DNA from: Marthasterias glacialis
Taxonomy: Eukaryota > Echinodermata > Asteroidea > Forcipulatida > Asteriidae
Length of the DNA: 64,000 nt
Reading direction: 5' to 3'
NCBI GenBank assembly: GCA_911728455.2
Contig: OU452219.1
Coordinates: 16,830,397-16,894,396 of the forward strand
Below the pieces are notes generated by a model. The model had not been told where the DNA came from, did not search any database, and saw only the letters and a program-made list of their open reading frames with translations. A program made the translations under genes and the position numbers. Shown here in pieces: positions 43,070 to 55,899 of the stretch (position 1 is the first letter of the stretch; every line of letters starts with the position of its first letter).

Positions 43070-45460
43070 GTGCAGCTCCTATATCTTAAGCTGGTCTTGG
43101 ACATCTACTTGTTGACGGGTAGATATCTTTGGCGATGCTAAGCCTGACTGCAACACCAACAAAATGCACAATTTGCAACAATATAAAGTGTTTAAAAACA
43201 TTGTCCATCAGTAAAACAGTTAGGTTCAGATTAAATGCTTTTACTTGTTTTTTTCATTATTTTCAATCAAAAAGTGAAGAATATCAACATTAAAAGCAGA
43301 ATCAAAATGTTCAGAGGGCCCCATGCATTTTAGGATTATTTTGATTGTTGCAATCAAAATAAGCAACAGTGATTTTGTCAACTCTGAAATGATTGCCAAA
43401 CAACATAAAAATCTCAAAAAAACAAAAACAAAAACAAAAGGATGGTAACTTCTGTTTAAACAAGAGCCACAACATGCATTCTGCACAATTATTACAGAGG
43501 TCCGTTTGGGACCAGGGGTAAATATTAAAAGTATACTTTTTGGGAATTCACCTTTAAATGGAGAGAGCAGCTCCTTTATCATAGGCTGGTCTTGGACATC
43601 TACTTGTTGATGGGTAGATGTCTTTGGAGATGCTACTCAGCCCGATTGCAACACAAACAGATTGTACAATTTTTGATTTAGTGTATACGAACATTACCTG
43701 TCATTAAAACAGGTTCAAATAACTTGCGTTTACCTTTGGATTTTTCTACTCTTTCAATAAAAAATAAGTGAAGAAAACCAACAAATTGTAAATAGCAAAC
43801 AACTGTTTGGAGGAAGTCATGCATGTCAGGATTACTTTCATAGTTGCAATTAAAATTTGGTACATTTACATGTCGGTTTCAGAAATGCAACTGCCAATTG
43901 GAAAAAAAATTGGAAATATCTAAAGCTAAAAAATGCATGTCCGGATTGGTGCTGGTATGAACTGTATCATCAGTGAGCTCTCTCAAAGTGAAACTTATCT
44001 AGCAAGTGGCATACCAAAATCTAAATTACCAAAAGCTAAGAATGTGTATTGATGTTGGTGTTAAACATGAAGCAACTTAAGTTATTGCCAAACAACATAC
44101 AAATATCTTCAAAAGAATTGTGTAATGCCACAAGCAAATGACTGATATTAACTTCTGCTTTAACACTAGTAACAACATGCATTCTGCACAATTATTACAG
44201 AGCTCCATTTGGGACAGGGGGGCGTAAAATGTTTGCAGTTTACTTTCAGGTAATTCACACCTTTTACTGCAAAGTGCAGCTCCGTTATCATTCACTAGTC
44301 TTGGACATCTAGGCTGGTCTTGGACATCTACTTGTTGACGGGTGGATGTCTTTGGAGATGCTGAGCCTAGCTGCAACACAAACAAACTGCCCAATTTACG
44401 ACCTTTAGTGTTTATAAGAACATTACCCATATTTAAAACAGTTAGGTTGAGATTGGCATTACTTTCAGATTTTTTTATTTAAATCAAAAATAAGTGAAGA
44501 AAACCAACAATAAGAATACACTTTTAACTAGCAACTATTAACTAGCAAAAAAGACAACAATGTAAGCAGTAAAAAAAACTGTTTGGAGGAATTCATGCAT
44601 TTCAGGATTATATTGATTGTTGCAGTAAAAATAAGCCACAACTTTATTATCAGTGGGCTCTCTCTCAGCTCAGAACGACACTAAGCTAAGAAATCGTATT
44701 GATATTTGTTAATTGTAATGCTGCAAGGAAATCATTGATGTTAACTTTTGCTAATTAAAACAAGCGCAACACCATGTATTCTTCACAATTAATGCAGCCA
44801 ATCTCAAACCATCATGAAAATGTCTTCGACTGCAACATCTATCAGGCTTCACATGGTTTCGAAGGCATCATGAAATTAGACGATGACACAACAGACTGGC
44901 TTTCTTCCAATCTGCCCGTTTAAAGCACAAATCCTGCATAAAGCTGGCTGAAACACACATGAACAAACAGAGCTCCATGTGGGACCAGGGATAAATATCA
45001 AAGGTATACTTTACTGGAGAGTGCAGCTCCTATATCATAGGCTGGTCTTGGACAACTACTTGTTGACGGGTGGATGTCTTTGAAGATGCTAAGCCTGACA
45101 CAAACAAAATGTACAATTTGCGACAGTTAGTGTTTAAGAACATTACCCATCATTAAAACAATTTACAGATAATTCATGCTTTTTATATATTTTTTAAAAG
45201 TATATTTCCATTCAAAAATAAGTGAAGAAAACCAACATTGTAAGCAGAAATTGATGTATTTCAGGATTTCTTGGATTGTTGCAATCAAAATAAGCAACAG
45301 TGATTTAGGGGGACGTCAAATGCCAAAACAGTTCTCCTGAGGATTGGTACCGGTATGAACTTTGCCATCAGTGAACAGTGAAGCAAAATGAACAACAGTG
45401 ATTTTGGAGGTCTTCAAATGCCATTTTCTCAACTTTGATAGCATGATGGACATATTTCTT
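43070..45460 (-). repeat. Four tandem repeat units with an exon-like core
   Basis: The core recurs at 43,072-43,155, 43,559-43,645, 44,268-44,370 and 45,018-45,098. On the minus strand it reads (L)SISKDIYPSTSRCPRPA, mostly without stops. Flanking sequence (AAACAACATAAAAATCTC; GCAACAATCAAAATAAGC types) recurs too, at spacings of about 490-750 bp. In some copies the core is preceded by TTGTGTTGCAG and followed by AAAGGTGAATT, like an exon. Part of the flank also matches about 20,925-21,065. It is either a decayed exon array or a dispersed repeat family. Confidence 0.6.
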
Positions 45461-46440
45461 TGGAGGATAACAAATTAGTGATTTTCTATAATGAAATTAA
45501 TCAACTTTGATCCTTGATGATTAACAATCCTGTCATTGCCATTGTTCGTATGGACATTATCTATGGAACAGAGTAAGATTGGTACGATGGTATTCTCCAG
45601 CTACACAATGATGTCATCATCAGGACCACAAGGCTCTGATGTTTAAGCGGAGTACTGAATATAGGGTAGGAGTTGAAGAGGTGCTCAACTGTTTGTTGCT
45701 AAGTGCCACACTCACATCTGTCCAAGGGCTCCATGTCAATCTTCTGCACGAGAGAATGATATCTCCCCAGCATTTTTGGTTATTGAAAGAATGCATTAAT
45801 TCAAACCTTCCAAGTTTTCAGTTAAAGATGCATTGCCCGATTTCAGGCCGATTTGGGGTCAAAAATATATTTATCTTTCTAATTGCTAATATTACGGGGT
45901 ATAAAAAGTTATGAGCTTTCATTTGATACTTTGAACGAAAAAATCCGTCAAGGATTAGTGGCAGCTAATTAAAAACGTAAATGAATAGAAGGCTGGGCCA
46001 GCCTTTAAATCCTCAGAGCTATGACGTACGTCATTTGCATATTGCAGAAGCACAGGATATGAATATTCATGCTTGTATTGGAGCAACGTAATTCGGAACG
46101 ACGATTGACCGGTTGTATGTGTGGTGCACATTGTACACGGTGTAATGAGAATTAAACCCCACACACTGTACACGTATGTACACTGTACATGTACAATATT
46201 GGTCGTCCTCTGGTTCGTTTTCTGCTGCTGCAAGTCTCTATCTTGCAGGAAGTGGTCAAAACCGTCCGGACGTCTGGTCCGTGTGATCGTCAATTGACCA
46301 GCTGCGGCCTGCTCCCTATCCTACCAACCCGCAAGGTGTGTTTGCAGCAGAGAGCCGGTGGTAGTTTATCACTCGAAGTTTGTCATGTATTTTGTCTTTT
46401 CCTATAGGCATCTTCGACCCAGTGTCTTTACTTTTGCTGT
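45460..46440. other. Intergenic, nothing recognised
   Basis: No gene-like exon chain was recognised. TACACGGTGTA and GTACACTGTACATGTAC are local short palindromes near 46,135-46,195. Confidence 0.35.
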
Positions 46441-48130
46441 TTAGTACATTAGTTGTGCTTCCAAGTCCTTAACGTAAGAGGTGATTAGAGCAACATCTTC
46501 TGCAAATCGCAGATTTGTCAGCATTTTGCCATCGAAGTTGCCCCTCTCCTCCAGGGGCATTTCTTGAAATTCTCCTCTATTGCTGCAGTGAATATTGTGG
46601 GTGATTAAGGATAGCCTTGCCATACTCCCCTTTTATTTTAATGTTTATTTCCTACAAGACATCATCGTCAATGTGTATTTTAGCTGGTGCATCAGCATAT
46701 GTCTTCTGCTATCTTAAGATATCCTTCGCTGACTTTTATTTTTCTTAGAGCTTGAAATAGATGTTTGTGTTCCACTGAGTCGTGTGCCTTCTCATAGTCG
46801 ATAAACTCTGCAATTTTACTGTGCTGCAATAGCTGTCTGCAATAGCTGTTTTTCTTTTCCTGGAAACAGGTGTTTGTAATAACTAGCCCATGCTGAGCTG
46901 CAACTTAGTAAGTGTTTCTCCTCTTGTGTTTCTCTCACCAACTTCACATTTACCAATGATTGCTTTTTCTCCCATTTTCACTTCTTCTACTTCGACATTG
47001 AAATCTCCTATGACTATGGTATATTTAGATTTGTGCTCTTCAATTGCTTTTTTAATGTCTTCGTAACTCATGTTGACTTCTTCATCTGTGTGATCACTCA
47101 TTGGCGCATATACTTGAATTATGCACAAAACCTCTTTCCCTGACAACAGTACTTTAAATGAGAGCACTCTGTCTGAATGGCTCTTTATCTTATAAACATA
47201 ATCTTTTATCATGTTTGAGAAAGCCAATTCCTCTGGCCTTGCTACTTTTTCTCTGTTTTTTTTTTGGTTGCACAGCCATGCACCACCTGTTATTTCTTCC
47301 AGACCTTCCCCTTTCCTCCTTGTCTCTGCTAGACCTATGATGCTTCACTTCAAGTCTTGTAGGTCGTCCATGAGCTTTTCTAATGTTTCCTCAGTTCTTA
47401 GTGTGCATGTACTGTAGGTTCACTGGGTTCAGCCTTTGTACTCCCCTTCTGTCCTGAAGCTTCCTGACGGCTTTTACTTCAGAACTTCATCCTGGAGTTT
47501 TACCTTATAGAACAGGGCTGTTCACTTCACTCTCTTCATGGTGCCCATTAATTTTGACATGGGCTTTACGGCCTTCAGTTTCTTTGTCATTCATTCATAT
47601 TTCATGAGGGGTTTTTGCCACATGCCGGTTGTGTTGTCAGTGTTGAAGCCACTAATTAAAATCCAATGGATTTAAATCAATACCTTTTGATGCATTTCCT
47701 CCATCAAGGGCCCCACTACCCTACTCAGTCTTCCTGGGTTAGCAGGGATATCTTTCCACATGGATCTCGGTGTTTTCTACTCATAACCCTTAGTTTGTGA
47801 CCCTTACCAGGTACAAACAACCGGGTCAGTTGAACCTGGGCTCGCATGGCAGGGGCAACCACTCCTTGAGATAGTTGAGGTCACAACTACCTGCTACCAT
47901 GACCCAATTGGAAATTTGAAATCAGAGTTTTCCTTCTCCTAAGTAGGCTGCCATCCAAGGCTACAAGCCCCAACAACCCAACATCTAGGTTGACTACCTC
48001 TCATGGTTAACAAGCTCCTCCCACTTGGAGAAACTGGTTTTAAGGTGCCAAATGTAAGTGTTTTTGGAAGTTCACCATAGAAATTGCTCAATGACTTATT
48101 TTTCAGGGTGAAGATGTAGGGCATAAACCT
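46440..48130 (-). mobile_element. Decayed LINE (non-LTR retrotransposon)
   Basis: On the minus strand, from high to low coordinate: a leader-like region (48,130-47,750); an endonuclease-like stretch (about 47,230-46,900) with SDRVLSFKVLLSGKEV, IIQVYAPMSDHTDEE and IVIGDFNVEV (the APE-type GDFN motif); and reverse-transcriptase pieces FIDYEKAHDSVEH (about 46,800) and LRFAEDVALI (about 46,520; the active YADD/FADD motif has become FAED). Frames are broken several times and large internal parts are missing. The pattern resembles RTE/CR1-like LINEs of invertebrates. Confidence 0.7.
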
Positions 48131-48329
48131 GTACTATGGTTAAGTTTACAGGTTTGACTTGTAGACGTATTGAGATGATTCTATCATTCACCGGGTTGCA
48201 ACTAATGACATAGACTGCCATCTTTTAATCCAAGATGAAGGCCACACTGTTCCTGAGTTAACGTCTCCTGAGTAATATACTGTGTGATAACTATCTGTTG
48301 TGAAGTGGCCTTTTCCAGACAAACTTGTT

Positions 48330-51300
48330 TCACCTATAGCCTGACAGGCTTAATCGTTGTCTTTCCATTTCATTTGTAACAATCTTAAGTTTACCAGTTT
48401 GTAATAAATTCTGTGTTTTCCAAGTCCCTGCTCTAATAGTTTTCCTTACATTAACATTAAGACACCTTTTTCGAAACGCCTCATGTTGCCAGCGTTGTAT
48501 CCCATCTTGCATTGGATGAAGTTGATCGCTTTGGCAAAGTTTGAGAAGATCTGAACGCTTTGGTAGCAGTAATGATGTTTGCATTAGTAGCGGTGGATAC
48601 AAGGTTGTGCCCCCCTTACTGGCTCTATAAGTAGCACTGTGGACTTCTCTACTTGAACTTTCTGAAGGCATCTTGACAGCTGGGGAACACAGGGAACATG
48701 TAGCCTGCCAGGTTGTTCCAACTGATGGTGAATGCATCTACCCGCCCTGCTTGTGGGTCTGGATGCCACGATACAAAGCCAGGGAGGTGTTTCTTCAGTT
48801 GTGATGCAAACAGGTTGACTGTTGGCTAAAATTCCAGAGCCTGTACAATGTTTTTGAAAACCTCAGGGAGCAACTGCCATGATTCTGTGCCATCATTAAT
48901 TTTTTTAGACATTTCGTCTGCCAAGTTGTTCTCCACTCCTGGAATACAGTCTACTCTCAGTTTTATCCCTCTGTGTAAACACCATGTCAAGATCGTGACT
49001 GTTAGGTTGGCCAGTTCTTATGAGTGTGTGTGTCCCCCCCCCCCCCCCCCCCGTGGCTTTATAAGTACGACTGACGTGGCTGTCAAGTCCACTTGTAAAT
49101 GGATGTGTAAGTTCTGTCAATGGCTCACTAATGCTTGAAGGGCTTAGTATACCGACAGCAGTTCTGGATGACTGATGTGAAGATTTTGTTCTACTGTGGA
49201 CCATCTACCTCCCATCAAAATGTCTGGCATCATGCAAGCACCCCACCCTTGGAGTGATACATCTGTTTGTAGCGTTATGTCTGGATACAGAATGAGAAGG
49301 GTCTGACCATTTCAATTCTTATGCAACTGATCCAGGTTCCAGTTCTTTTTTCGATGACTGAGACAGGAGTTATTGAGACTGGTATGAGTTATTTTGTCCT
49401 AGTGCTGCAATCTTGCTCTGTTGCAAGTTTCAGTAATACAGAGAGGCGCTGGAAACACTGCTCGTATGATTGACGACAGTCGACTGATGAGCTGAGCCAA
49501 CTCCCAGACTCTTAAGGTCTGTGATAGTAAAATGGCCTGGCAGTGATTGACTATGTGGTTGACTTTTTCTGCAGAAAAAGACAGGGTCATTGAATCGGAA
49601 TCAATGCAAAACCCCAGGTTAGTTAACCATTGCAGTTGGTGCAGCTGTGATTTTGGCAAATTGATAAGGAAACCTAGTCGCTGTAGCAGACTGAACATGA
49701 GGTGGACGCTTTCTGTACACTCCCTTAAGGACCTGCACAGCATGAGGATGTCATTCCGATAGAGCAACCACATCAAATTCCTTTTTCTCACAGTTGTTTG
49801 TAAATGCAGGAGCACTCAACAGCCTGAAGGGTAGGCAGGTAAATTGGAACAGACTGTTTTGCGGTATCAAACGGAAATATTTCCAATGTTCGTAATGAAT
49901 GGAAATCATAAAATGAGCGTCCTTGAGGTGGATGGAGTTCGTTGATCTTTTTCTATTTTGTGTCCAATCACCAATTGTCATGTGTGAGGGATCTCTAAAT
50001 GGGAACAAATTCTTAAAGACGTCTTGTCTGCAACTTTGTGTCTGAAAAAAAAAACTACTTTTTTGCCTTGGAATTATCTGATCCCCAATCTGCTCGAAAA
50101 ACTTCCTCGATTTCGTGCTGCAAAATTTAGCCCAATTCTTGGACTTGAAGGTTGAGTCTTGTCTCCCTTGGTGCAGGAAGGAGGGGCTGCCACCAAACGG
50201 GTCGATGCCGAGTAGTAAGGGGAAATGTCCTCCCTTTATAAGAAGTAGCAACGAATCCCCCGGTCTTAGTCACTTTTGCAGTCATCTTGCTTGCATTCTC
50301 TGCCTCCTCTATGTCTTTGGTCGAGTATACCTCTAAACAATGCTCCCATTGAAGGGGAATTAAACAATGCTCCCATTGAAGGGGAATTTCGCTTGAGGAT
50401 GTCAAATCGTCTGTTCAGAAGATCACCAAAAGCTTGTTTTTCGACAGTGCCAGGCTTTGGCTAGCTGATCACAGCAGGAAAAGCACTGTTGTAACGTGCT
50501 GCAAAACTAAACTAGCATCGACTGAATCTGAGCTTGGCATATCCATCAAAGCATCAAAAAGATGTATGAGAGGTAAGGCTACCTTTAGCCGATGATTGTG
50601 GGAGTGCTTTCAGCAAAGAACGAGCTTCTTTGAAGGAGGATTTTACTTGGCTTGGCAGTTCTGGGGCCTTTTTAAAATACTTTTCCTGTGCTATTGGAAC
50701 CTAGTTGGCGTACAGTTCCTCTTTGAAATTTTCATGTGCTCCATGGTCATAATGGGTTGATGTGGCCACTGCCTGCCAGTAAGGATGATTATGCAATGGG
50801 TTACAAATTCACCTGGATTTAGCAGGTCGGACCAATCAAATTCACAGCTTATTTTGATCCCTCCATCCGAGACCGTGTTGCTTGTGGACCCCCAAGCCAC
50901 TTCTACTAACGGGAATAATTCCAATTCTAATTGGACTCACCGATGCTGGTGGTTACTTTGGTGTTGCTGGGCAACACTAGTCAGCCACTGTTGAGGGGCG
51001 TTGTACCAGAAAAGTGGCCAGAGATGCGGCGGCATCATCCGCATGGGCACCACCATGTTGTATGAATGCTGCCCGCTAGCATTTATGCCCGCATGTGGAA
51101 GAGTCCATTGTTGTCTGGGGAAGGTATTTGACCCTGGCTTGTTCGGAGGCATGACCCAAGGCGAGGTTTGTTCACATCTGCCTTGCGCTAAATTAAAAGC
51201 ATTCCCTTCTTGGGGTCAGTTAACTTAGGTCAAATGTATTTCTTTGCTCCACACAAGAAGTGTCCATTGTTCATAGTGACAAGAAACTTATCTTTGTGTG

Positions 51301-51535
51301 AAATCGGAATACCGGAACCAAGGTTGCCTGGACATTTTGGAAAATCTTCTGCAACATTGGCCATGGGAGCAATTATCAGCCATGGCTCACTGCCGAGTTT
51401 TTGCGATTCTTGGTGAATGAATCTGATATTTTCTTGAAAAAGAAACAATAAATCCCGGTGCTTCAAAGGCAAACTTTGCTTTGCTTCTCTTGGCTTTGTT
51501 AAATCAAGATTTCTTTGTGTTAATGATACTCTCAA
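48330..51535 (-). mobile_element. Decayed DIRS-type retroelement
   Basis: Minus strand. A leader and gag-like region (51,535-50,690; includes NTFPRQQWTLPHAG) comes first. Reverse transcriptase follows, about 49,950-49,430: LKDAHFMISIHYEHWKYFRL, FQFTCLPFRLLSAPAF, then LLYRNDILMLC in place of the catalytic DD, LGFLINLPKSQLHQL and LSSIIRAVFPAPL. After that is the region downstream of RNase H (about 48,790-48,560: frames with RCIHHQLEQPGRL, a shifted relative of the DAF-I-WNNLAGYMFP pattern). The lost YxDD aspartate and several frameshifts make it inactive. No tyrosine recombinase or terminal repeats were recognised. Confidence 0.75.
49035..49052. repeat. Poly-C run
   Basis: About 18 consecutive cytosines; its length is likely unreliable in any assembly. 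Confidence 0.9.
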
Positions 51536-51539
51536 AAAA

Positions 51540-53240
51540 AATTATTCTGGCCACTCCAAGATATTAATACCAACAGGATGGTATATAAATTTTGAGATAC
51601 AGGTACTCTGTGGATTTAAGTGTACATAATAATACGCAGCTCATACACACCCGAGGGTTCTAGACGTTTACTCACCTGAGCTACTTCAGGTTGTAGTTGT
51701 CCCTTGTCTATGTGTTTGTATCATTCCCCTGCAGAGAGGGACGGCAAACAGATGTGTGGTAAAAAGCATCATTTATGTTGAAGTTGGTTGACGCTGCATG
51801 AGAAATAAACAAAAAGTAAGTACTTGTAGAGCCAACATAGTGTAAATAAAACTGTATTATGTAGACATAAGTGGTCTGTTGAAAGTTATTCAAATTTGTT
51901 TATTAATTCAGGGAAAAAAAAGAAGAAAAAAAGAGATTTTTATTACTTGAATAATATAACATGCAAAAGTTTATGTTTTTCTACCACCAAAGTTTCTCTG
52001 TTAAAGCTTTTGGGGCAACGTTATTTAAACATCAAATCAAAAAACAAAAAGTAGTGGCACACCCAACAGGGGCACACCCAAGAGTTGGTCTCTCAGGGGG
52101 CTTGTGCCCTTCACAAGGGGCTTGCCAATTTATTGTAGTTTTATTGACAGAGACAAATAAAACAAAAGGGAAATTTGTCTCCAGAGGCATGTATAAGACA
52201 CAAGGGAGGAGAGAGCAATTGTCACACCATAAAACTTGTTAATATTTTGTATTCATGTTTATCATCAAAAAGCATCTGAATTTTCCCACAAAATTTGTGA
52301 CTTTTTCATACAAATTCCAGTGGCAGGGTAATATGCAATTAGCAAGTTTTCTGATCGAGGAACCGAGCAGATGTAAAGCCACAGCTCACACAAAGTCTGG
52401 GTTGCATGTGCTGGGCCCTTCCTGTGGCTACATGATTTCACTGACTTTTAAACAAACATCTGTGTATGGGTGAAGCACATATTATTCTTTATCCCCAATG
52501 GAAATTTACATTAAAATTGATGTAGTACCAGCTGCTAACATAAAGGATTCAAAATGCCTAGTTACTGGGCAAGCTCAGTAATCTAGGGGTAAGACACAAA
52601 TAGTATTCTCACAGGAGATGTCGCTGGTTATTATGATGTGTACCATATTGTATCAGATACGTTAATGAAAAAAAAGGAAAATATTTTGGCTATAATCTAA
52701 ACTGATGTCCATAATGGGCATTGTGCAATCTTGTGCACTTTTGCCTAATTAAATCGTGCAAATCCGCTAAATGCTCTCCTCCAGCACAGATGCAAAACGT
52801 GCAGTCCATTTTGGACATTATTTTTTAGCCAAAAATTTCTCCTTTTTTCAGAAATCTTTCTGACACCATCCGCTGCGTACTTCATGTGAGTTTAAAGTTT
52901 GTTGACTGACCGATCATTGAAAGAAAAAAAATGTAAGTCTCGATTCAAAAGGTGATGTCTGAAAGTGGGTCATAGGGCACTGGTCATAGCGTTCGTATAG
53001 GGCCAAGAAGCGGAGGTAGTCCAGCGTATTGGCACTATTTATGGGGCTAGGGACCTTTATACACTGGACTCTGTGGAGTTGTATGCAACAGAGGAGTCCA
53101 ACCTGGGTGGGCTAGTCCCTGGCCCTGCATCAGTGAAAAATTGACACCGTCACAGTCACAGTCAGAATGAAAACGCCTAATTTTGAGGGTTTAGGCTGAA
53201 TGAACATAACTTCTCTGTACTTCCAGCTATTGAACTGAAT
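51540..53240. other. Intergenic, nothing recognised
   Basis: No gene family or exon chain was recognised. Short open frames near 51,961-52,473 show no known motif. Confidence 0.4.
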
Positions 53241-53244
53241 TTTG

Positions 53245-53830
53245 CGGAAAAGTTTCCATATCCGGCTGCCACTTTCTAAGGGATTTTTTTTAGACTTTTT
53301 AATGGATGTTGGGCTTTATTTCCCTTTTACAATATTCTTCTCGAGGAATTGGTAGCAGAAACGGTAATTATTGACCTTAAAAAAGCAAAATCAAGCGGAC
53401 ATTTTATCGCGCGGCTGGAACTTTCAGGCATTCATGGCCAAACAAATTAACATGGCGTTTAGCGAGAAGCAATGTCAAGCCCAATGTAGACATGAAACTA
53501 GCTTATTTTTCATGATTTCGACACTTTGTAATTGTTCAAAGTGCCAGTGTTCTTTAGACCCAGTAACTGGGGCATTAAGAACTCCCTCTCTCGTACACTA
53601 ACGCCCGAGAGAGAGTAGTGCCAAAAATATGAAATTGAAACAAAAGTGGGCCAAAATCATGCCAAACACTTTACAAAATATCTTGAACAGCGCCTACCTC
53701 CTCCAAATGTCAAAGACGAACTTATGGGGCTTCACTAGTACTTAGTAGGCCTACTCACAATCAAAGTTTACTTAAATTCCATGGATATAAAGTGACAGCC
53801 GGATACAGCATTTTAGCCAATTTTGCCCCT
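53245..53830. repeat. Second copy of the 27,820-28,810 segment
   Basis: It aligns at 53,245-53,450 and 53,767-53,810 with the block after the fossil unit, with unrelated sequence between (CpG-poor, frames closed). Confidence 0.8.
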
Positions 53831-53839
53831 GTAGTAATG

Positions 53840-54725
53840 GTAGTAAACTTGTGGAGTTCCTAAATAAAAGACATGAAAAGTATCTGTATTCTATGGCGGG
53901 TAAGTCCGCCATATTTGAAATACTTTTACGAAACACTAAAAACTCATAATGTGTTGGTACTCTGAGAAGCTTTAGTATGCTAGAATATCAGTTTTCAATT
54001 TTAAACAAGAAACGTCTAAAGTTATATTATTATTCACTTCAATGAAGGCACAATTGTAGTAAATGAAGACAAAATGGAAATTTACCTCGCCCACTTTCTG
54101 TCACATGTGCTCGCCTTGTCGGAAACCCAACGTTGCGCGCGCACATCGGTGCGTGCTGTCGTCGTCTCGATGGTTTACATTTGTTTTCAAAAGAGGGCGC
54201 ACTCCAACAATATGACCCAGAAGTTGAAAACCGACTCTGTTCCTAACTGCATTGTCAAGGATTACAGAGTGGTAACAAAAGTATAGTAACTTTTATTTAC
54301 CATGAATTTTTTATTATTTTTAACTGGTTGCCGGCATGTAGATTGCCTCGGGTGGCATGGTCTTGGTACTACCAATTTTTGTGTGCAAAACACTGTAATC
54401 CATATTAGATTGTGCAAGTCTTGCGATTATTGGCACATTAAAAAAAAAATTGTTCCATGTTATTGTGATGGAAAAACAAAGTCACGTGTTTTAACGTTGA
54501 AATATATGGCGAGACTTGTAGTCTTATACCTTACTTATATTACATGACATCTTCCCCCAGTGAATGAAATTGGGCCTGTATGTATTCATGCTGACACCAT
54601 CTTTGTCAAGTCCCATACGTGCAATATTAACAATGCACACTGCTTCAAATCTAAACCAAAAATGGACCAGACTATATTTTGCCCGTTTTCTTGCCTTACC
54701 GTTTAGTTTTACACTGATTTAAAAG
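53840..54725. other. Intergenic, unassigned
   Basis: No gene was recognised. 54,095-54,200 is locally CpG-rich (GTTGCGCGCGCACATCGGTGC), which could be a small promoter or a repeat remnant. Confidence 0.3.
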
Positions 54726-55015
54726 GGAGAAATACAAGATGGATACCCGCATGATAAAGGTATGCGAGTTGTAAAGATAAAGATGGTAGGCAGATTGATC
54801 TGCGTAACACAGCACGGACAAATTGTGTAGAGTTGATCGGCGGATATTTTTGTTTTAAAGCAAAAGCCATAGCCTGGAGCCAGTCCAAACAGTGTAATAA
54901 GACAGAATTACATCAGTCATATTTTAGTAAACCAGTTTTGATGCCGAACATCAATTTCTGTTCTTATATTTGGATGAAACAGAGGACTTCGCTAATTTTT
55001 GTACATTTATTTATA
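54726..55015. repeat. TMX1-B upstream segment, copied at 25,304-25,597
   Basis: It is nearly identical to the block fused to the TAF6L fragment at 25,598. Here it continues into DNA leading to TMX1 copy B, so this is the ancestral context. Confidence 0.88.
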
Positions 55016-55899
55016 TTTTTTATTTATTTCAATATCACTCAACTTGAAAAGCCTTATTTATAGAGACGAAGCAGCAGCATTACACCTTCAGTTGGATTGA
55101 TTTTTAGTGTCATAGTCTCAATTAGTTTTGTTCATGGAATCCATTAAGGCAACGATTTAGTCGTAAGCGTAGGCCTAATTGATATTTCTTGCATGAACAA
55201 CAAACTCGGGGCAAATTTCGCGGCCAGGTAAAGGTCGCAGACACTGAAAAGTTGACGTCAAATTTCGCGACTTTGGGGGAAAACTTGGTCGGAGACCGTG
55301 AAATTTGACTGAATAGATAAATATATATAGATAAATAAATATAAAATCTGGTATGACAATAGTTTCATTGTTAAGATTAACATAGAAAAGTTCAAATTGT
55401 TAAAAAATAAAATAACTTAGGCAGAGCACGGGTGTGTCATCTCTGCGTCCCTTCTCAACAAAGTTTTAACTGCCCAAAAGTAGTGGATTTGTCTAAATAA
55501 AAGAGTTTGGGGAATTAAAAAGAGTACATTTAATTTCCGCGTACGGCGTAGTCATGGATATTTATTTTAAGAAAGAAAACAGCATTTTCGTTCTTACAAT
55601 CATGGCCTTGCTATTGATAAGATGGGGGTACGCCCTTTAAAAATTGACTGCCGCTTTACTGCATGGATTCTATAGTTGGGCCACCATTTTCCTTGTCCCA
55701 TGTCTGATAAGCGTCGGTAATATGAGGGGACGACTTGCTGCTACCCATAGTAACGAGGTTGATGCTGGGGGCCTTGATCGACTGGGAACCTGACGACATT
55801 TAACGTGTAAGTAAAACAAAATGTTATTGGGACCCTGTGATAAGTATTTTGCACATTGTACACGTCGACTTCTGCAACTCCAAAAAGTTTTCCGTAAAA
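55016..55899 (+). promoter_or_regulatory. Upstream region and 5' UTR of TMX1 copy B
   Basis: It holds no gene. The last 195 bases equal the start of the window (1-195). A GTCATGGATATTTATTTTAAG stretch near 55,550 is AT-rich and GGGCCACCATTTTCC lies near 55,679; a TATA box or start site could not be fixed. Upstream sequence of copy A lies outside the window. Confidence 0.35.

Noticed and set aside
47158..47417. Plus-strand frames over the LINE endonuclease region
   Set aside because: The meaningful motifs (YAPMSDHTDEE, IGDFN) are on the minus strand.
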